NCBI GenBank assembly: GCA_039519185.1
Contig: CM076849.1
Span: 108,257,806 to 108,321,805 of the forward strand
DNA length: 64,000 nucleotides
From: Astragalus membranaceus
Taxonomy: Eukaryota > Streptophyta > Magnoliopsida > Fabales > Fabaceae
Reading direction: 5' to 3'
The notes beneath the pieces are model-generated. The model ran no database searches, had not been told where the DNA came from, and saw only the letters and a program-made list of their open reading frames with translations. This document shows positions 59,364 to 64,000 of this stretch, in pieces. The translations under genes and the position numbers were made by a program. Position 1 is the stretch's first letter; each line of letters starts with the position of its first letter.

Positions 59364-62300
59364 TGTTGCGCCCGAAAAAGTCCCCGAGGGAGAACCTTCC
59401 TCGTTCACAACTTTTCCTAAGACAATGAAGTCGCCACCAATATTTATTAAGGAAAATATTAGGAAAACCTTTTTTGGAAAGCGATTGGTCTTGCGAAACT
59501 AGAGAATAGGGTTCGGGGGTCGGTTACGCGCAGGGAAGGTGTTAGCACCCCACACGTCCTCTCTACTGAGAGGGAACCTTTAATTAAATGTGTGGTTTTA
59601 GTGTGTTGACTTGAAAATACTTAATTTTGCCTCTCTACTTCTTATTGAAAAAGTCTGAATGAAAATCTTTATTTATTAGGAAAAAAGGGGGGGGAATGGG
59701 TTTTTAGAAAAAAACGCTTGACGGGACATGGCCCGCTCCTACGTATCTCCCGGTGCGATGGAGAACTCAAAGCTACGTAGTTCTTCTTTGTCTTTTTGAA
59801 AAGGTTTTTGTCTTTTATCTTTTTTAGTGAGTTTTTGAAATAGGACCAGCATTAGCGAATGATTAAACTAGCAGAGGCTATGATGAATCACCACTAAATA
59901 CTCAAAAAGAGAGTTGTACCGCTAGTCAAACGAACAAAGGTTCTGATGGACTATCAATAACAACTCGTTTTTATTATCTTTTTTGAAAGTGATTTTCGAA
60001 AGAGATTGATTTGCACGATGATCAAACTAACAAAGGTTATGATGGATCATCATTTATTATTCTTTTGGGAAAAAGACATCGCCACCAATGGCTAGACGAA
60101 CAAAGGTTCTGGTTAGCCACTAGCGACGATGGGTTGAAAATGATTTTAGAAAGGAAAAGGTTTTTGTTCTGAAAATGATCTTGTTTTGCAAAAGTGATTC
60201 TTTTTTGTTATGAAAATGACTGTTTTTCTTTTTGTTATGCAAATGCTAAACTTTTTATGGTTGCGCTTGACGAGAATGTGACTCGCTCCTACGTATCCCA
60301 AATGGGAATCAAAGCGACGTAGTTCTAACGAGCCTTAAAAATGAAAATCTTTTATGATGATCAAACTAACAAAGGTTATGATGGACCACCGCTAATAACT
60401 TGTTTTTGATTCTTTGATACTTAGAAAAATGTTTTCTGAAATTGGGCGCATTCATGATAATCAAACCAACAAAGGTTGTGATGGATTATCACTAGTAGCT
60501 TGCTTTATGCTTACGAAAATTCTTTTGAAATTGAGGCTTTCATGACAATCAAACCAACAAAGGTTGTGATGGATTGCCACTAGTAACCGTTTTTGTGCCA
60601 GGTTGTTTAGAAATGAAAACAATGAATACAAGAAAGAATTGGAGGATTCAAGCATAACACAATCAGTGGAATCAAATCATTAAGCAACAATATATGAATT
60701 CGCAAACAAAGATCAAGTCTAAACTACACATAGTAGATCACAACGCATAGATAGGCAAGGAGGGAACTTGAATTGGGCATCAAGCAAAAAGAGTAGGCAA
60801 GATTGAACCTAAATGCACATCTAGTGGAAGATGCTAGGCGAGAACCATACTCAAATATTTCTACAAAACGCAAGGGAATCTAAATGCACATCTAGTGGAA
60901 GATGCAATGTAAGGAATGGACCTATCTAAGTATTGATGATATTCTATATGAGAGTAGACGATGACACTGTAAGCTCAAGCAAAAGAGTTGCCTCAATCAT
61001 GATCATTGGCCAGCATAAGCAAGCAAATTATTTAGCGACCAAAGTATCAAAGAATGTTGAATCGCTTTGGTCAATCCTCACACTTAAGATTAAGTGCACA
61101 AGTGCACAAGTGTGAATCACATTGCCAATCATCAACTTAAACAACTAAAAACTAAATGGTTGAATCATCTGAGACCATCTTCACCACTCAGAACATGATG
61201 CACTAGGCATAAGTGGGAATCATGTGGTTCATCATCAACAATGACACTATAACTAAGTTAAATCACATAGGACAATTTTGGCATGGATCACAATGATTAA
61301 ATATTAACAAATATAAAGACAGAAATACCTCTGATGAAGGCAGATACTACCACTTGAAGAACGCAACTCCAACTAACTCTTGGCGAAGATCAGCTCAGAC
61401 GGACCAATGGAACGAATAGACCGAAAAAATAAAGCGTAGAAGAGTTTTTCTAAAATGTGAGAGATTTCGAGAAAAATGGGTTTTTTCTCTGATCTCGTGA
61501 GAATTTGTGTGTGAGAAGCAGAGAGGAGTTGTGAAATTGTGGTCTGTGAAATCCGTGTTTTTTTTTGTGTTCTCAGAATGGAGAATGAGACTCCTATTTA
61601 TAGGCTTAGGAAAACGTAGATCTGAAAAAATATTTAATGAAAGTGAAGAATCGATTGTGACATGAAGTTAAAAAGGTGAGGAATCGATTCTTATCATTTT
61701 AGAAGCCTCAAGAATCGATTCTTTGGATAGTTGAAATAGTGAGGAATCGATTCTTTATTCTTTGGAAAACATGGGAATCGATTCTTTGTTCTTTGAAAAC
61801 AAGTAAAAATCGATTTTCAGGACCTTTTGTATAGGTGAAAATCGATTCTTAGCTTAGTTAAAAATATGGAGAAATCGATTCATAGCCTATGAAATATCTT
61901 GACAATCGATTTTAAGGCTTTTGAAAAAAGGTAAGAATCGATTCATGGCTTTGGAATATGCATATGTATGAATCGATTTCATAGCCTATGAAAATAAGTA
62001 TAAATCGATTTCATAGCCTATGAAAATAAGTATAAATCGATTTCATAGCCTATGAGAATAAGTATAAATCGATTTCATAGCCTATGAAATATCTTGACAA
62101 TCGATTTTAAGGCTTTTGAAAAAAGGTAAGAATCGATTCATGGCTTTGGAATATGCATATGTATGAATCGATTTCATAGCCTATGAAAATAAGTATAAAT
62201 CGATTTCATAGCCTATGAAAATAAGTATGAATCGATTTCATAGCCTATGAGAATAAGTATAAATCGATTTCATAGCCTATGAAACAAAATAGAAATTGAT

Positions 62301-62626
62301 TCTTGCTTTCCACAAAATTGCTTTCATATTTTTGCCATGCATGCATAAAATATTTTCCAAAGCTTGCCATGCATGCATAACATATTTTCAAAAACCCTAA
62401 TTTTGATGCATGATGCAAAAATTATTTTCATAGACCCTTTTGTGAGAAATGACCAAAATGCCCTTTTTGACCCTAAAACCCTAATTTCCCCAAAAAGTGC
62501 ATTCTAACCCTAAAAATGATTTCAAAAACTTTGGAGCGGTTTCTAGGACCCAAAATGCAATGCATAATTTATTTTTGTGTCAAAATTAGGGTTTTGACCT
62601 AAACCGGACAAAATTGGGGTATGACA
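59364..62626 (-). repeat. 5' LTR of the Ogre-like LARD
   Basis: 3263 bp, same layout as the 3' copy shifted by 9312. Hairpin modules at 59716-60579, TATA box at 61595-61602, AATCGATT array at 61637-62302. At 60305 it has G where the 3' LTR (50993) has A; both keep a type 2 stem pair (G-C here, U-G in the minus RNA of the other). Confidence 0.93.
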
Positions 62627-63224
62627 GAGGTCAAACAGGTCGGATAGAACGACCGACTTTCCTTGGTTGGCCGAGAATTGAGCGGTGAATCGGCTGGCCA
62701 AGTCTTTAAAATTAGCGATGGATCGCGGAGACAAACCGATGAACTAGCGTAGTGCTACATCTTTCAGCGTCCGTGCGAGCATCTTACAGCAAACAGTGTC
62801 ATTGCCACCACTGAGGAGAATTTGAGTCTGGAAGGCGGCAACATGGTCATGAGGGTCAACGACACCGTTATAGGCCGAAACGGCGGGATCCCTAAATCAT
62901 GGGGGGACCACAGCAGCCTGAATCTCTTGTGAACCGTCCCTCAAGGTGGTTATCTATTTCTGAAGCCTGGGTTCATGGGCTTCCAGGCTCGGACCACGGA
63001 GCTGTTGTTCGTGGTTTCACCGCTGCTGCTCCTCATTTTGCCCCCCAAAATCTTGACGAAGATTTTCATATGCTGCATCTCGTCGCCTGGTTCTTGAACT
63101 TAACTGTCGGTAATTTGGGTCAAAGGTCGTGTTTCCACCATGGCAAAAATGGAAGCACTGAGATCTTTGTTTGTGAGACCGTCGGCAAAGGAGTTTTTAC
63201 CGATGGCCCCACGGTGGGCGTCAA
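62627..63224 (-). pseudogene. Older Tat-type element, part 2 (gag N-terminal half)
   Basis: Minus strand. The retrotransposon gag core reads YNGVVDPHDHVAAFQTQILL and ANFKDLASRFTAQFSANQGK (62640-62895), with a stop where Trp is usual near 62745. Further upstream, possible start MVETRPLTQITDS near 63141. The TTGACGCCCACCGTGGGG block (about 63207-63224) next to the LTR is the probable primer-binding region. Gag is split from its C-terminal half (50051 and below) by the young LARD. Confidence 0.75.
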
Positions 63225-64000
63225 TGTTCTTGTATATTAAATGGAGTTGGTGCAACCCTTAAGGATATAGCCTTACTAAGGAAGACCTCCCAAAATACAT
63301 GAACCAAGAGTCCTCAATACAATAGTGGAACAAGGTATTTATAATACAAAGAGAGTCCTAGGTGTTTTATGTTACAGGGGATCAGTCTCTCCTGTCTGCT
63401 CTGCTTTTGCCGCTGAGGTGGTGGTCCGGCCACTACTTTGGTATGAGCCAAGGCCAGTCTGCTCTGCTTTCTATTTTCAAAATGCATTACAGGGCGCACG
63501 ACCCGTGTGTATGGGCGCACAAACCGTGCGCTGTGTTCTGTCCAAATTTTCCAAACTTGCCCGAAACGATCCCGATCGATTCCAATCCTCTTTTAATCCT
63601 TTCCTAACCCTTCTATAATTATATTAGGCTTATAATGCCATGATTTTGGGTATGTTTCAAAAGTGTTTTATAAAATACTTTCGAAGTTGAAATTGTCTCG
63701 AAAAACCGAATAATAGTATACGTGTGCGGATATGTTTTACTGATAACTTTTGATCCGGGAACCCGATTGAGGTGTTCTAAGATGCGTTTGAAAGCTTATT
63801 CAGAGGCCTAACTGGATATTCTATTTTTAAGGTAAAACTGAATGTTCGAGTATTGGTATGAATGTAAATGGACCTTGAGTTCATATGATTGTAGATATAT
63901 GTTTATACATATATCGAGTTGTGTGACGACCCATTGTTCGACATACTAGGCGGGGCAGTCATGCTCCCCCAACCTAGGCTCCGTGCCAATAGGAGAATGT
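63225..64000. other. Probable LTR of the older Tat element, then unassigned sequence
   Basis: The LTR border (TGTTCTTGTATA on the plus strand, 63225) follows the primer-binding block. The other end cannot be placed. GTCTGCTCTGCTTT occurs twice (63395 and 63457). The last part to the window edge has no gene that I can support. Confidence 0.45.

Larger units (their letters stand above)
50052..62626 (-). mobile_element. Young Ogre-like LTR element without coding capacity (LARD), 12.6 kb
   Basis: Two LTRs of exactly 3263 bp (50052-53314, 59364-62626), about seven base differences and no indel by eye. The target duplication GAGGT (50047-50051, 62627-62631) is perfect. The minus-strand primer-binding site TGGCGACTCCACTGGGGACC (59342-59361) fits an Arg tRNA, as reported for Ogre elements. 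A purine tract (AAAGAGGGGCAGC, 53315-53327) precedes the 3' LTR. The 6-kb interior has no gag or pol domain. It is inserted into the gag of the older Tat element. Confidence 0.93.

Overview
This is a plant nuclear window. The signs are genes with many introns and GT-AG splice sites, families of LTR retrotransposons, a CACTA (En/Spm) element, a Mutator-like element, MITEs, SINEs and a TRIM. The repeat types (Tat/Ogre-like and Tekay-like elements, a CACTA ending in CACTACAAGAAAAA) suggest a papilionoid legume; this is an inference, not proven here. Only one clearly intact host gene is visible: a 10-exon aspartic protease on the minus strand (13630-21299) that I could splice completely (535 codons plus stop).

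Layout. 1-8046: decayed Tat-lineage Ty3/gypsy element on the minus strand (gag remnant, protease, RT, two RNase H domains, integrase) with an antisense, intron-bearing ORF on the plus strand downstream of integrase. 8047-13629: AT-rich intergenic DNA with a possible Helitron 3' end, inverted repeats and simple repeats. 13630-21299: the protease gene, with a SINE, a TRIM and a MITE in intron 7, and other repeats in introns 2 and 9. 21422-22755: a non-autonomous Mutator-like element with a perfect 9-bp target-site duplication, carrying a gene fragment that looks like plant TIMELESS, 122 bp upstream of the protease start codon. 22905-25419: foldback elements, a Stowaway-like MITE, a 55-bp perfect inverted repeat and an array of six hairpins.

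25929-48303 is one 22.4-kb insertion: an LTR element (352-bp LTRs, TSD GGTAT) with a broken gag and no pol. It was later invaded by a 9.0-kb CACTA transposon (29384-38414) and a 9.1-kb non-coding Tekay-like LTR element (38480-47537, TSD TCAAA). 48520-50051 and 62627-63224 are the halves of an older Tat-type gag/protease, split by a very young 12.6-kb non-coding Ogre-like LTR element (50052-62626, TSD GAGGT, two 3263-bp LTRs with about seven differences).

The most interesting signal lies in this last element. Its LTRs and internal region carry repeated hairpin modules whose loops are constant while their stems change in a compensating way. The imperfect pairs are nearly all A-C on the plus strand, which are G-U wobbles in the minus-strand RNA, the sense strand of the element. 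This points to selected RNA structure in an element with no protein-coding capacity.
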